From Lysobacter sp. KIS68-7 (lineage in GTDB: Bacteria; Pseudomonadota; Gammaproteobacteria; Xanthomonadales; Xanthomonadaceae), in contig NZ_CP089925.1 of NCBI RefSeq assembly GCF_021284745.1, forward strand, positions 620,001 to 684,000: a stretch of DNA of 64,000 bases, written 5' to 3'. Below are positions 41,312 to 49,857 of the stretch, in pieces. Under the pieces are notes generated by a model. That model did not search any database, was not told the DNA's origin, and saw only the letters and a program-made list of their open reading frames with translations. The stretch's first letter is position 1. Every line of letters begins with the position of its first letter. Position numbers and translations under genes: made by a program.

Positions 41312-42685
41312 ATGGTGCGTCGTACCTGGACTGCCGCGTCCGCGTGGCTCAACCGCGTGCCGATCCGCGACCCGGTCGATCGCAAGAACGCGCCCTTCAT
41401 GCAGCTGGTCCTGCTGTTCTTCGGTGTGTACCTGCCGATCAACCTGTACTACTACCTGGTCGTGTCCGACTTCATCAGTCGCGCGCCTGCCGTGTCGACG
41501 GCGCTCAACGCGGCCACCGATCTTGCGATCATCGCGTCGGCGTGGACGGGTTTCTATTTGATCCGCCGCGGCCAGTTGCGGAAGGGGGTGATGCTCTTCC
41601 TCGGTACCGTGCTCGTTTCGTTGACCGTGGTGTTCCTCCAAACCGGGCTGCGCGGGTTGGTGATCGACACCACTTATCCCGTGTTGTCGCTAGCCATCGG
41701 CGGTTTGGTGCTGGGGCGTGGTGCGTTGTGGAAGGTGTTCGGTTCCCTCGTGTTGATGCTGGCCCTTGGCGCATTGACGGATCTGTTCCGTCACGCCGAA
41801 CCGGCCCACGCGTATGCGCCGAACTGGGCGATGTCCGCGTTCCTGCTGTACGGGATGATCACGATCGTGCTCGACCGCACCATCCTGGCGCTGCGCAGCA
41901 GCCTGGATGAAAGCGTGTCGAAGGGGCGCGCGCTTGCAGATGCGAACCTGCGCTTGCAGCGCGAGATGGCCGAGCGCGAGCGCGCGCAGTCGCAGCTGAT
42001 CCATGCGCAGAAGATGGAAGCGGTGGGGCGCGTGGCGAGCGGTGTTGCGCACGATTTCGACAATGTGCTCAACGTCGCGCTGGGATACGCGGTGGGACGC
42101 GAGCGCATCGCCGATCGGGGAACGTCGGCGTTGATCGATGCGCTGGAAGGCGTCGAGTTGTCGGTGCGTCGCGCCTTGTCGATCAGTCGCAAGCTGCTCA
42201 ACTTCGGACGCCAGGACACCAGCCGGCCCGAAGTGTTCGATGCGGTGGCTGCGCTGCGCGAACTGCAGCCGATGTTGCGGCAGTTGTTCGGTGCTGGAAC
42301 GCGTGTGTCGCTCGACGTGGGCGACGACGTCCTGCTCGTGCGCATGGATCGCGGGCAGTTCGAACTGATGGCATTGAACATCGCAGCGAATGCGCGCGAT
42401 GCGATGCCGGAGGGTGGGCGCTTCATTGTGGGTGCGCAGCGCGCACAGGACGGCACGATTGAACTGACGTTCGGCGACACCGGCTGCGGCATGCCGGAAT
42501 CGGTGCGGATGCGTGCGTTCGAGCCGTTCTATACGACCAAGTCGATGGGCAGCGGCACCGGCCTGGGCCTGGCGGTGACGCAGGACCTGGTCAGGGAGAT
42601 GGGCGGTTCGATCGATGTGGCGAGCACGAGCGAGGCAGGGACGACCTTCGCCGTGCGATTGCCGCTGGTGGCCGCAGCCGCCTGA
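41312..42685 (+). CDS. Membrane-integrated histidine kinase (NtrB-type core)
   Basis: 457 residues. Residues 30-190 hold about five hydrophobic helices forming an integral membrane sensor. A coiled-coil linker leads to the phosphoacceptor region EAVGRVASGVAHDFDNVLNV (His247; the common Asn after DF is Asp), then a HATPase with NIAANARDAMPEGG, GDTGCGMPE and SGTGLGLAVT. There is no receiver domain. It ends one base before the stop of the convergent response-regulator gene and is divergent from the adhesin across the 24-bp palindrome, so the two are probably a signalling pair despite the convergent layout. Confidence 0.9.
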   Translation: MVRRTWTAASAWLNRVPIRDPVDRKNAPFMQLVLLFFGVYLPINLYYYLVVSDFISRAPAVSTALNAATDLAIIASAWTGFYLIRRGQLRKGVMLFLGTVLVSLTVVFLQTGLRGLVIDTTYPVLSLAIGGLVLGRGALWKVFGSLVLMLALGALTDLFRHAEPAHAYAPNWAMSAFLLYGMITIVLDRTILALRSSLDESVSKGRALADANLRLQREMAERERAQSQLIHAQKMEAVGRVASGVAHDFDNVLNVALGYAVGRERIADRGTSALIDALEGVELSVRRALSISRKLLNFGRQDTSRPEVFDAVAALRELQPMLRQLFGAGTRVSLDVGDDVLLVRMDRGQFELMALNIAANARDAMPEGGRFIVGAQRAQDGTIELTFGDTGCGMPESVRMRAFEPFYTTKSMGSGTGLGLAVTQDLVREMGGSIDVASTSEAGTTFAVRLPLVAAAA

Positions 42686-43411
42686 TCAAGCCGCGAACAG
42701 GAAGCCGATGCCGCGTGTGGCGACCAGCGGCAGCGTTGTATCCGTCTGCACTTCGGCCTTCTTGCGCAAGCGATGCACGAGGGCATCCAGGCGGCGTGCA
42801 TCGAAGTCGCGGTCGTTGCCTGCCAACGCGTTCACCAGCGTTTCGCGCTCCACGGGCTGTCCGCCGGCGGCGAACAAGAGCTGCAGCACGCAGCGTTCAG
42901 GCGCCGTCAACGCCATCAACGCGCCATTGGGCGCGACCAGGCACCAGTCGTTGGTTTCGAGCTTCCAGCGCCCGGATGCGGCGGGAGCAGCGTCGGCGCT
43001 CGCCGGCATGGCGCGCGCCGACAACCGGCGCGCGAGGCTGTGCAACGTGGCGGCGAGGATTTCGCCATCGACTGGCTTGGCGAGGAACGCATCCGCACCA
43101 TCCGACAGCGCGCGCACATGCTTGTCGGCACCGCTGTTGGCGGTGAGCATGACGATGCCGAGTCCCGGCAGCGACGCGCGCAGGTGGCGGATGACATCGA
43201 GCCCGTTCTCGTCGGGCAGGCCCATGTCGACGAGCACGATATCGAATGTTTGCCCGACCATCCGGCGATAGAGTTCCGCCGCGGTTCCCGCGCCCACCGC
43301 ATCGAGCCCGTAGTCGCGCAGCGTGGGCAGAAGGAACGATTCCCGCACGAGGTCGTCGTCTTCGAGCACTGCGACGCGGAAGACGGCGCGGGTGGGATCA
43401 GGCGGGGACAT
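42686..43411 (-). CDS. Two-domain response regulator with OmpR-type output
   Basis: 241 residues starting MSPPDPTRA. Receiver: acidic pocket LEDDD, phosphoacceptor Asp in VLVDMGLPDENG, Thr in MLTAN, Lys in AFLAKPVDG. Output (about 140-241): winged helix with TAPERCVLQLLFAAGGQPVE and DALVHRLRKKAE, ending TRGIGFLFAA, the OmpR/PhoB type. Convergent with the histidine kinase. It is preceded by twin palindromes 25-60 bp upstream that may be its own operator. Confidence 0.9.
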   Translation of the reverse strand: MSPPDPTRAVFRVAVLEDDDLVRESFLLPTLRDYGLDAVGAGTAAELYRRMVGQTFDIVLVDMGLPDENGLDVIRHLRASLPGLGIVMLTANSGADKHVRALSDGADAFLAKPVDGEILAATLHSLARRLSARAMPASADAAPAASGRWKLETNDWCLVAPNGALMALTAPERCVLQLLFAAGGQPVERETLVNALAGNDRDFDARRLDALVHRLRKKAEVQTDTTLPLVATRGIGFLFAA

Positions 43412-43434
43412 AGAGGCAGGGCCGGCAAGCGGGT

Positions 43435-43472
43435 TTACCCAAATTGGGTAACAAGATACCCAATTTGGGTAA
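43435..43472. promoter_or_regulatory. Twin 15-bp palindromes, 21 bp apart
   Basis: TACCCAAATTGGGTA at 43436-43450 and TACCCAATTTGGGTA at 43457-43471. Each is a near-perfect palindrome, and the second is the exact reverse complement of the first. Their centres are 21 bp apart, two turns of B-DNA, so two dimers would sit on the same face. The whole also forms a 16-bp inverted repeat with a 6-nt loop. It lies 25 bp before the response-regulator start. An operator is more likely than a terminator, because no T-run follows. Confidence 0.7.
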
Positions 43473-43497
43473 GCACCCCCACGCGGCCAGGCTGTGG

Positions 43498-44118
43498 CTA
43501 CCCTTCCCCGATCGTCCCCGTCCGCACCTCGCCGCTGCGCTCGAAGCGGGTGATCAGCACGCCTTTGTCCGTCGTGGACGAGTGCGCCAGCGTAAACGCC
43601 GATGCTTGCGCGTCCTCGCCGAACAAGCGCTTCCCGTGTCCCAGGACCACCGGAAGGATGATGAGCCGCAGCTCGTCCACCAACCCGGCCGCGAGCAGTT
43701 GCCGCACCACTTCGCCGCTGCCTTGCGTCAACAGGTTGGCACCGTCCTTCTGCTTGAGCGCGCGAATCGCATCGGCGATCCCGCCTTCCAGCGCACGACT
43801 GTTCTGCCAATCCAGCGTGCCGGGGCGATGCGTCGCCACGTGCTTGCACACCTTGTTGAACTTGTCGGCGACGAAGTTCTTCGACTCCGGCGGCACGCGC
43901 GGCCAGTACGACGCGAAGATGTCGTAGGTGTGGCGACCCAACACCAGTTCGAACGGTTGCGAGAACAGGTCACGGATCGCCTGGGCCGACGCATCGTCCC
44001 AGTAAGGCGCGGTCCATCCACCGAAATGGAAGTCGCCGCTGATGTCCTCCTCGGGTCCGCCGGGCGCTTGCATGACGCCGTCGAGGCTGACGAACGCGGC
44101 AACGATGAGCTTGCGCAT
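43498..44118 (-). CDS. Dihydrofolate reductase/RibD-like family protein
   Basis: 206 residues from MRKLIVAAFVSLDGVMQ. The Rossmann-like RibD C-terminal fold is shown by ELVLGRHTYDIFASYWP, GANLLTQGSGEVVRQLLAAG and VDELRLIILPVVLGHGKRLF. Such proteins are NADPH-dependent reductases of unclear substrate. A GTG 24 bp upstream would add MALPPDNT, but its ribosome site is too close; the ATG at 44118 is preferred. It lies 7 bp after the preceding small gene. The twin palindromes sit just beyond its stop. Confidence 0.85.
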   Translation of the reverse strand: MRKLIVAAFVSLDGVMQAPGGPEEDISGDFHFGGWTAPYWDDASAQAIRDLFSQPFELVLGRHTYDIFASYWPRVPPESKNFVADKFNKVCKHVATHRPGTLDWQNSRALEGGIADAIRALKQKDGANLLTQGSGEVVRQLLAAGLVDELRLIILPVVLGHGKRLFGEDAQASAFTLAHSSTTDKGVLITRFERSGEVRTGTIGEG

Positions 44119-44125
44119 GGTGTTG

Positions 44126-44404
44126 TCAGGCGGCAGCGCCACCTTCCTCCGGCGGCGGCTGCAGCGTCACCGCGAGTGCTTCCAACTCGGCGATCGCGGC
44201 TTCCAGGCCGTCGTAGAACTGGCCCTGCCTCGTCATCAGGTCTTCGAACTTCCCGGCCTGCTTCAGCTTGGAAAGCTCGCCGTCGAACAGCAGCCACTGC
44301 GTCGTCAGCAGCTCCACGTTGTTCTTGGAGTAGTGCCGCATCTCCTTGAGCTGCAGCACCGTGTCGTTCACGTGATCCAGCGGGGTCTTGGTGTCCGCGG
44401 TCAT
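44126..44404 (-). CDS. Small hypothetical protein, helical
   Basis: 92 residues from MTADTKTPLDHVNDTVLQLK. It consists of three predicted helices with a Leu/Gln-rich amphipathic pattern (HYSKNNVELLTTQWLLFDGE, EDLMTRQGQFYDGLEAAIAE) and a short acidic-Ala tail. No family is recognised. An ATG 42 bp upstream is in frame but lacks a ribosome site. The next gene downstream is the reductase-like protein. Confidence 0.65.
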   Translation of the reverse strand: MTADTKTPLDHVNDTVLQLKEMRHYSKNNVELLTTQWLLFDGELSKLKQAGKFEDLMTRQGQFYDGLEAAIAELEALAVTLQPPPEEGGAAA

Positions 44405-44486
44405 GGCGGCCTCCTGGGTGGATCGATTGCCCCGCAGGGTAACCATGGGCGGCGGTATGCCCGGTGAAACGGTGGTTGCCGCGCGT

Positions 44487-44923
44487 CTAGACCCGCTCGA
44501 CTGCAGCCTTGATGTCGTTCAAGTCCTGCAGGATCGCGTTCCTCGCAACGCCCTTGAACAGGAGCCCCATCGGGATCGACATCAGTCGTGCTGCGAATCC
44601 TTGCGGCTGCGAGTCGTGGGCGCTGGTCAATGTCATGATGCCGTCGCGCTCCGTGATCGCAACCGTGGTCAGGAACACGAAGCCGCCATCTTCCGCGCGC
44701 GTTCGGTAGTACGAGTTCTCGACGGCCTCGGTGATCCACTTTTCCGCCGTCGCAGGCTTGCCGAACAACATGCGGGTCTCTCGCCACCGCATTCCAACGA
44801 GTCCGCTTGCGGGCGTTTCGAGCATCTCGATGCGCTCGATTCCTTTCATGAGTCGAGCGGCATTCGCAATGTCGGTAATCGCGACCTGGATCCGTCGATG
44901 CTGAGCTTGGCTTCAACGCGCAT
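44487..44923 (-). pseudogene. SRPBCC/START-like protein, frameshifted near N-terminus
   Basis: An intact 120-residue frame (44487-44849, MKGIERIEMLETPASG) matches SRPBCC proteins, with VGMRWRETRMLFGKPATAEK and RTRAEDGGFVFLTTVA. The family N-terminus lies just upstream in another frame. From ATG 44923, with a GGGGGA ribosome site, MRVEAKLSID opens the first strand, then the frame shifts; IQVAITDIANAARLMKGIER continues in the main frame. The frame change lies near GGATCC (44889-44895). The joined family length would be about 145-148. Translation from the internal ATG would lack the first strand and helix of the pocket. Confidence 0.7.
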
Positions 44924-45028
44924 GTGAGTCCCCCGTGGTACGGCTCAGCTTAAGCAAAGCGGCGGATGCGCAACAAGCGTGTAGTCGACTAGTCTTTGCG
45001 GTCGCGTTGTCGAAAGGGAGCACCCCCC

Positions 45029-46099
45029 ATGCGCCCGCGTCCTGTTGTGCTCTTCGCGCTTGCCGCAATCGGCACGCACTTCCCTGCAACGTCCGCATCG
45101 GCTGCCCCGATGCAGATCTACGGCGCATGGCACTGCTCCAACGATACCTGCGACTGGGCCACGCCGCGCTCGGTGACCGAGTTCGATGCGATGAACCACT
45201 GGCTGATCGATCGCGGCGATGGGCGTCCATCTGTCAACGTCATCGTGCTCAGCTTCGTGCATCCGCTGAAGCTGCTGAACCAGACAACGGATGCCGCCAC
45301 GCTCAATGGCGTGCCCCGCGGCATGACGCCGTCGATCGTCAACTACTTCGCCAGCCGGAACATCCGCGTGATGGTGTCGATCGGCGGCAGCAACTACGCC
45401 GACGCGTGGAGCCAGGCCCTGGCGCAGGACGCCACGATGCTCGGATTGCGCGCCGCGCAACTGGCGACGCAACTGGGCGTCGGCATCGAGATCGATTACG
45501 AAGAGGACAACAATCCGGACCTCGCAGGGCTGCAGGACTTCATCACCGCGTATCGCTCCGTGATTCCGTACGACGCCACGGGCCGCAACAAGACGGCGCG
45601 ACTCACCATCGACCTGGCGGCCGGCGACCAGTGGCTGATCGATCTCGGTCGCAAGGCCGCCACCGACTGGCTGCGCACGAACAGGCCCGTGCTCGATTAC
45701 GCCAACGCCATGGTCCCGGACAAGCAACCGACCGCGGCCAACGCCATCGCGAACTGGAAGGAGCATGTCGTCGGCAAGCCGCTTTACGTGCCGGCCTATC
45801 CGCCGGTAGCGCCGGCCAAGCTCACCGCGGGGCTCTACCTGGCAGGCAGCACCCGAGTCCGCCCGGAGTGCAATCGGTTCTCCAAGTCGCTGCAGAAGTC
45901 GACGGGTAATTTCGTGCAGACGGTGGCGCCCAACGGCGCCGGAACGACAGCGGGACTCTTGGGCTTCATGTTCTGGGCGGCCGAACGTCCCTCGGGCGGC
46001 GTGACGACGCAGCCGCCCAACAGCTGCGAAGGCGGGATGGGTGTCGGGGCCAGGACCTACAACATTCCGATTCCGATGCCGGCGTTGCGGCAACAGTGA
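45029..46099 (+). CDS. Secreted GH18-like glycosidase (chitinase-like), degenerate motif
   Basis: 356 residues, signal peptide ending ATSASA, ribosome site AAAGGGAG. A TIM barrel of GH18 type is suggested by the strand-3 motif RVMVSIGGSNYADAW (113-127) and the catalytic-strand region VGIEIDYEED (151-160). Compared with the family motif DGxDxDxE, the first Asp is Val and the second is Glu, but D156 and the catalytic-acid E158 remain. So a chitinase or related hexosaminidase is possible, or a binding protein that has lost activity. It is alone on the plus strand; the stop nearly meets that of the next, convergent, gene. Confidence 0.7.
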   Translation: MRPRPVVLFALAAIGTHFPATSASAAPMQIYGAWHCSNDTCDWATPRSVTEFDAMNHWLIDRGDGRPSVNVIVLSFVHPLKLLNQTTDAATLNGVPRGMTPSIVNYFASRNIRVMVSIGGSNYADAWSQALAQDATMLGLRAAQLATQLGVGIEIDYEEDNNPDLAGLQDFITAYRSVIPYDATGRNKTARLTIDLAAGDQWLIDLGRKAATDWLRTNRPVLDYANAMVPDKQPTAANAIANWKEHVVGKPLYVPAYPPVAPAKLTAGLYLAGSTRVRPECNRFSKSLQKSTGNFVQTVAPNGAGTTAGLLGFMFWAAERPSGGVTTQPPNSCEGGMGVGARTYNIPIPMPALRQQ

Positions 46100-46100
46100 G

Positions 46101-46490
46101 CTAGCGGGGCGTCGATGCGCCTTGCGACCGCGGCGTCAAAATCGCCAATGCCACTGCCACGATGAAAAGCGCCGGCACGTCGCCTGCCATGTGCCCCATC
46201 TGCCCGGGCTGCGTGAACGACTGCACCGCCATGACGGCGCCGTGCACCACGCTGGACCAGATCGCAAACCAGATCAGGCTGAGGTTGGCCAACGGATCGC
46301 GTGCGGCGCGGATCAGGAACACGCCGAGCGTGGCGTACACACCCACGATCATCATCGGATAGGGCGAATACCCGACGTGCCAGGCCCAACCGGAGGGCCA
46401 GAACAGCATCAGTGGATAGAGCGCGAGGCACGCAAGGCCCGCCAATACCAGCGCAATGCGCAAATACCTGAGTCGATCGACTGCGGTCAT
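46101..46490 (-). CDS. Four-helix integral membrane protein (DUF6632-like)
   Basis: 129 residues with four hydrophobic segments: YLRIALVLAGLACLALYPL, then about 39-58 (HVGYSPYPMMIVGVYATLGV), 75-92 (ANLSLIWFAIWSSVVHGA) and 104-122. The loop MAVQSFTQPGQMGHMAGDVP is typical of small uncharacterised membrane proteins of this kind. The function is unknown. It converges with the GH18-like gene. Confidence 0.7.
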   Translation of the reverse strand: MTAVDRLRYLRIALVLAGLACLALYPLMLFWPSGWAWHVGYSPYPMMIVGVYATLGVFLIRAARDPLANLSLIWFAIWSSVVHGAVMAVQSFTQPGQMGHMAGDVPALFIVAVALAILTPRSQGASTPR

Positions 46491-46565
46491 GGCGAACTCC
46501 TCTCCGGCGTGGCCAGGGTAGCAAGACTAGAATGCACGTCCCCGTTTCCCGCAAAGTCCCCGCAT

Positions 46566-47123
46566 ATGGCGCTCAAGGCGACCGTGATCAAAGCCGAGCT
46601 CCAGCTCAGCGACCTGGATCGGCATCACTACGCGACCTACCCGCTCACCCTGGCCCAGCATCCGTCGGAGACGGACCAGCGGCTGATGGTGCGCCTGGTC
46701 GCGTTCGCGCTGTTCGCCAGCGAGCGCCTCGAATTCGGGAAGGGCCTGAGCAACGAGGAAGACCCCGATCTCTGGCGGCGCGATTACACGGGCGACATCG
46801 AGCTGTGGATCGACCTCGGGCAACCCGACGAGTCGCGCATTCGCAAGGCCTGCGGTCGCGCGCGCCAGGTCGTCGTCATCAACTACGGCGGTCGCGCCGC
46901 CGACTTGTGGTGGGACAAAAATGCCTCCGCGCTCGCGCGACTTGGCAACCTCACCGTCATCGACATCGACGCGGCTGCAGTCGACGCGCTGGCGGCGACC
47001 ATGCAACGCAGCATGCAGATCAACGCGCTCATCCAGGACGGCGAGCTGCAGTTGATGGGCGACACCGGCACGGTGGTCGTGCACGCGCGCAAGCGCATGG
47101 CTTCGTCCACGCAAGCGACCTGA
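46566..47123 (+). CDS. yaeQ: YaeQ family protein
   Basis: 185 residues, MALKATVIKAELQLSDLDRH and YPLTLAQHPSETDQRLMVRL at the start, DLWRRDYTGDIELWIDLGQP and ARQVVVINYGG in the middle, MQRSMQINALIQDGELQLMG near the end. The PD-(D/E)XK-like fold of the family includes the E...LWIDLG region. Activity and partner are not established; family members have been reported as transcription-antitermination-related or nuclease-like without full agreement. It is followed after 15 bp by a flavoprotein gene. Confidence 0.93.
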   Translation: MALKATVIKAELQLSDLDRHHYATYPLTLAQHPSETDQRLMVRLVAFALFASERLEFGKGLSNEEDPDLWRRDYTGDIELWIDLGQPDESRIRKACGRARQVVVINYGGRAADLWWDKNASALARLGNLTVIDIDAAAVDALAATMQRSMQINALIQDGELQLMGDTGTVVVHARKRMASSTQAT

Positions 47124-47138
47124 TCGCGGGCCTCGGGC

Positions 47139-48329
47139 ATGAGCGCGCATTTCGACGCCTTGATCGTCGGCGGCGGCGCCGCCGGACTGATGTGCGCGAT
47201 CTCCGCAGGCCAGCGCGGCAAGCGCGTGTTGGTGGTCGAACATGCCAACCGCGTCGGCAAGAAGATCCTGATGTCGGGCGGCGGGCGCTGCAATTTCACC
47301 AACACCGGCGCGACGCCCGCCAACTACCTTTCCGCCAACCCGCATTTCTGCAAGTCCGCGCTCGCGCGCTACACGCCGTGGCATTTCATCGACATGGTCG
47401 AACGCCATGGCATCGCGTACCACGAGAAAGAGCTGGGCCAGTTGTTCTGCGACGAATCGTCCAAACTGATCGTGAAGATGCTGCTGGACGAGTGCGCAGC
47501 CGCGGGCGTGCGCGTGGAGACCAGTTGCAGCATCGAACGCGTGAGCCACGGCGATAGCGACGAGGCGCGGTTCCGTCTGCACACGACGCATGGTGTGTTT
47601 TCCGCGCCTGCGTTGGTCGTGGCGAGTGGTGGCCTGTCGATCCCGAGTATGGGCGCCAGCGGCTTCGGCTATGAACTCGCGCGGCAGTTCGGCCATGCGG
47701 TGTTGCCCACGCGCGCGGGCCTCGTGCCGCTCACGCTGAGCGGCAAACACCAGGAGCGCCTGGCCGATCTCAGCGGCGTTGCGTTCCCGGTGACTGCGCA
47801 ATGCAATGGCACCAGTTTCAGCAACTATCTTCTGATCACGCACCGCGGCGTCAGCGGACCGGCGATCCTGCAGATCTCTTCGTTCTGGCAAGCGGGCGAC
47901 GACCTGCGCCTGGATCTGCTGCCGGGGCAAGACGCGTTGGACACATTGCAGCAGTGGCAACGCGATCGCCCGGCCGCGGAACTCAAGACGGTACTCGGCG
48001 ACGTGATCCCAAAGCGCTTCGCGCAACGCCTGTGCGAGCACTGGCTGCCCAATCGACCGATGAAGCAGTTCAGTGCCCCGCAGTTGCGCGAGATTGCGCA
48101 GGTGCTGAGCGACTGGGCGTTGGTGGCGAGCGGCACCGAGGGCTATCGCACCGCGGAGGTGACGCTCGGCGGCGTGGATACCGACGAACTGTCGTCGAGC
48201 ACGATGCAGTCCAAGCGCGTGGCCGGGCTGTATTTCATCGGCGAGGTGGTCGACGTGACCGGGTGGCTCGGGGGTTACAACTTCCAGTGGGCCTGGGCGT
48301 CGGGGCGCGCGGCGGGCAACGCGCTGTAG
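47139..48329 (+). CDS. HI0933-type NAD(P)/FAD-dependent oxidoreductase
   Basis: 396 residues. N-terminal FAD-binding Rossmann motif (LIVGGGAAGLMCAISAGQRG), the family signature KKILMSGGGRCNFTN, a second GG motif (VVASGGLSIPSMGASGFGYE) and the C-terminal FAD segment FIGEVVDVTGWLGGYNFQWA. This is the HI0933/YhiN/BaiN group; some members reduce double bonds, but the substrate here is unknown. It follows yaeQ closely and may share its promoter. Confidence 0.92.
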   Translation: MSAHFDALIVGGGAAGLMCAISAGQRGKRVLVVEHANRVGKKILMSGGGRCNFTNTGATPANYLSANPHFCKSALARYTPWHFIDMVERHGIAYHEKELGQLFCDESSKLIVKMLLDECAAAGVRVETSCSIERVSHGDSDEARFRLHTTHGVFSAPALVVASGGLSIPSMGASGFGYELARQFGHAVLPTRAGLVPLTLSGKHQERLADLSGVAFPVTAQCNGTSFSNYLLITHRGVSGPAILQISSFWQAGDDLRLDLLPGQDALDTLQQWQRDRPAAELKTVLGDVIPKRFAQRLCEHWLPNRPMKQFSAPQLREIAQVLSDWALVASGTEGYRTAEVTLGGVDTDELSSSTMQSKRVAGLYFIGEVVDVTGWLGGYNFQWAWASGRAAGNAL

Positions 48330-48474
48330 TCGTCGGTAGCCGAACGCTTCTTCGAACGCACGGGCCGAGCCCCTCCGTAGTTTTACTTAGCCCCGCTCCG
48401 TGAAAGCCCCGAGGCGTGGCCCCGAGTGCTTACGCATGATGGCGCTCTGACCAACGACGTTGTCGGAGCAGGCC

Positions 48475-49857
48475 ATGACCCGCATCGCTTTGTTGTCTTG
48501 CCTTGTCGCGCTGGCCTTCGGCCCGGCCGCCTGCAATCGCAGTTCGACTGAAGCAACGCCGGCCACTGCGTCGACGGCTGCGTCGGCACCGTCCACCGCG
48601 CAAGCGAAGACACCCGCCTACACCGACCAGGACATCAGCGACGCCTGGATCTATCTGCTCGGCCGCCTGCTCGTCCTGCGCCAGCAGAAGGCGGACCTGG
48701 CCGAAGGCTGGAAGTGGAACACGATGGTTCATCGCAAACCCGGCGCCGTGGATTGGCCGAACCCCAATCTCGATGTCGCCTACTCCGAAGCCTGGGTCGC
48801 CGTCGACGAGAACAGCTGCACCATCGTCACCGTGCCGAAGATCACCGGGCGCTACTACACCGTGCAGTTCCTCAACGGTTGGGGCGAGACGGTCGCGAAC
48901 ATCAACGAGCGCACGCAGGCGGCGCATCCGTCGGGCGACTTCGCGGTCTGCCTGAAAGGTGCAAACGTCACTTTGCCGCCGAACACGACGCGCATCGACG
49001 TGCCAGTGAAGTACATGCGCGTGCTGGCGCGTGTCGAACTGGGCGACCACTGGGACGAAGCCACGGCGTTGCAACACAAGTTCGGGATGCGCGCGACAGG
49101 CACGCCCACGCCGCCAACGCTGCCCGCCAGTCCCGACTTCGACGTGCAGCACCTGCCCGGCGTGGAAGCGTTCGAGAACGCGCCCGCGATCCTCGACAGC
49201 GAACAGGACATCAACGCCGGCATGGAAGGCGTTGCCGCGAAAGTGCGCGCCATCGCCGAAGGCATCCGTGATCCGGCCGAACGCGCACGCGTGGACAAGG
49301 TGGTGCGCGAGAAGGCGATGGCTGATCTCGGCAAGGCCGGGGCGCTCATCGGCCATGGCACCACCAGGGACGGATGGGTGCGCCCTGCCGTCGCCGGCAC
49401 TTACAACGACGATTGGCCCGGCCGCACGCTGGTCAACATGGGCGGCATCTGGGCGAACCGGATGGACGAGGTCATCTATTACAAGTCGAGCATGGATGGC
49501 ACCGGCGCGCAGCTCAACGGCGACCACGTTTACACGCTGACCTTCCCGAAGGATGCGCTGCCGCCGAAGTTCGCGGACTACTTCTGGTCGGTCATCGCGG
49601 TCGATCCGGTCCACGCACGCGTGCTGCCGAATCCGAAGAACCGGTTCCTGCTCAACCGCGAGACGAACCCGAAGCCCAATGCCGACGGCTCGCTGACACT
49701 GTTCTTCGCAGCAGACAAACCTGCGGACGCGCCCGATGGAAACTGGCTGCCCACGCCGAAGGGCCAGGACTATCGGCTGACATTCCGCTTCTACGGGCCG
49801 AAGGGTGGCGTCGCGGATGGCACCTACTACCCGCCGCCGCTGGTGAAGCGTTCCTGA
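48475..49857 (+). CDS. DUF1254/DUF1214-domain envelope lipoprotein
   Basis: 460 residues, with lipobox in LAFGPAACNRSSTEAT. The DUF1254 part (about 55-170; PNPNLDVAYSEAWVAVDENS and ITGRYYTVQFLNGWGETVAN) is followed by a DUF1214 part (about 330-455; FPKDALPPKFADYFWSVIAV and NADGSLTLFFA). The two domains usually occur together in secreted proteins of unknown function. The start at 48475 follows GGAGCA. Its stop overlaps the start of the phosphatase gene (TGATG). Confidence 0.88.
   Translation: MTRIALLSCLVALAFGPAACNRSSTEATPATASTAASAPSTAQAKTPAYTDQDISDAWIYLLGRLLVLRQQKADLAEGWKWNTMVHRKPGAVDWPNPNLDVAYSEAWVAVDENSCTIVTVPKITGRYYTVQFLNGWGETVANINERTQAAHPSGDFAVCLKGANVTLPPNTTRIDVPVKYMRVLARVELGDHWDEATALQHKFGMRATGTPTPPTLPASPDFDVQHLPGVEAFENAPAILDSEQDINAGMEGVAAKVRAIAEGIRDPAERARVDKVVREKAMADLGKAGALIGHGTTRDGWVRPAVAGTYNDDWPGRTLVNMGGIWANRMDEVIYYKSSMDGTGAQLNGDHVYTLTFPKDALPPKFADYFWSVIAVDPVHARVLPNPKNRFLLNRETNPKPNADGSLTLFFAADKPADAPDGNWLPTPKGQDYRLTFRFYGPKGGVADGTYYPPPLVKRS

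Noticed and set aside
43435-43472. The twin palindrome as a transcription terminator
   Set aside because: The hairpin is AT-rich at the core and lacks a following T-run on either strand. Its 21-bp symmetry before a regulator gene fits an operator better.
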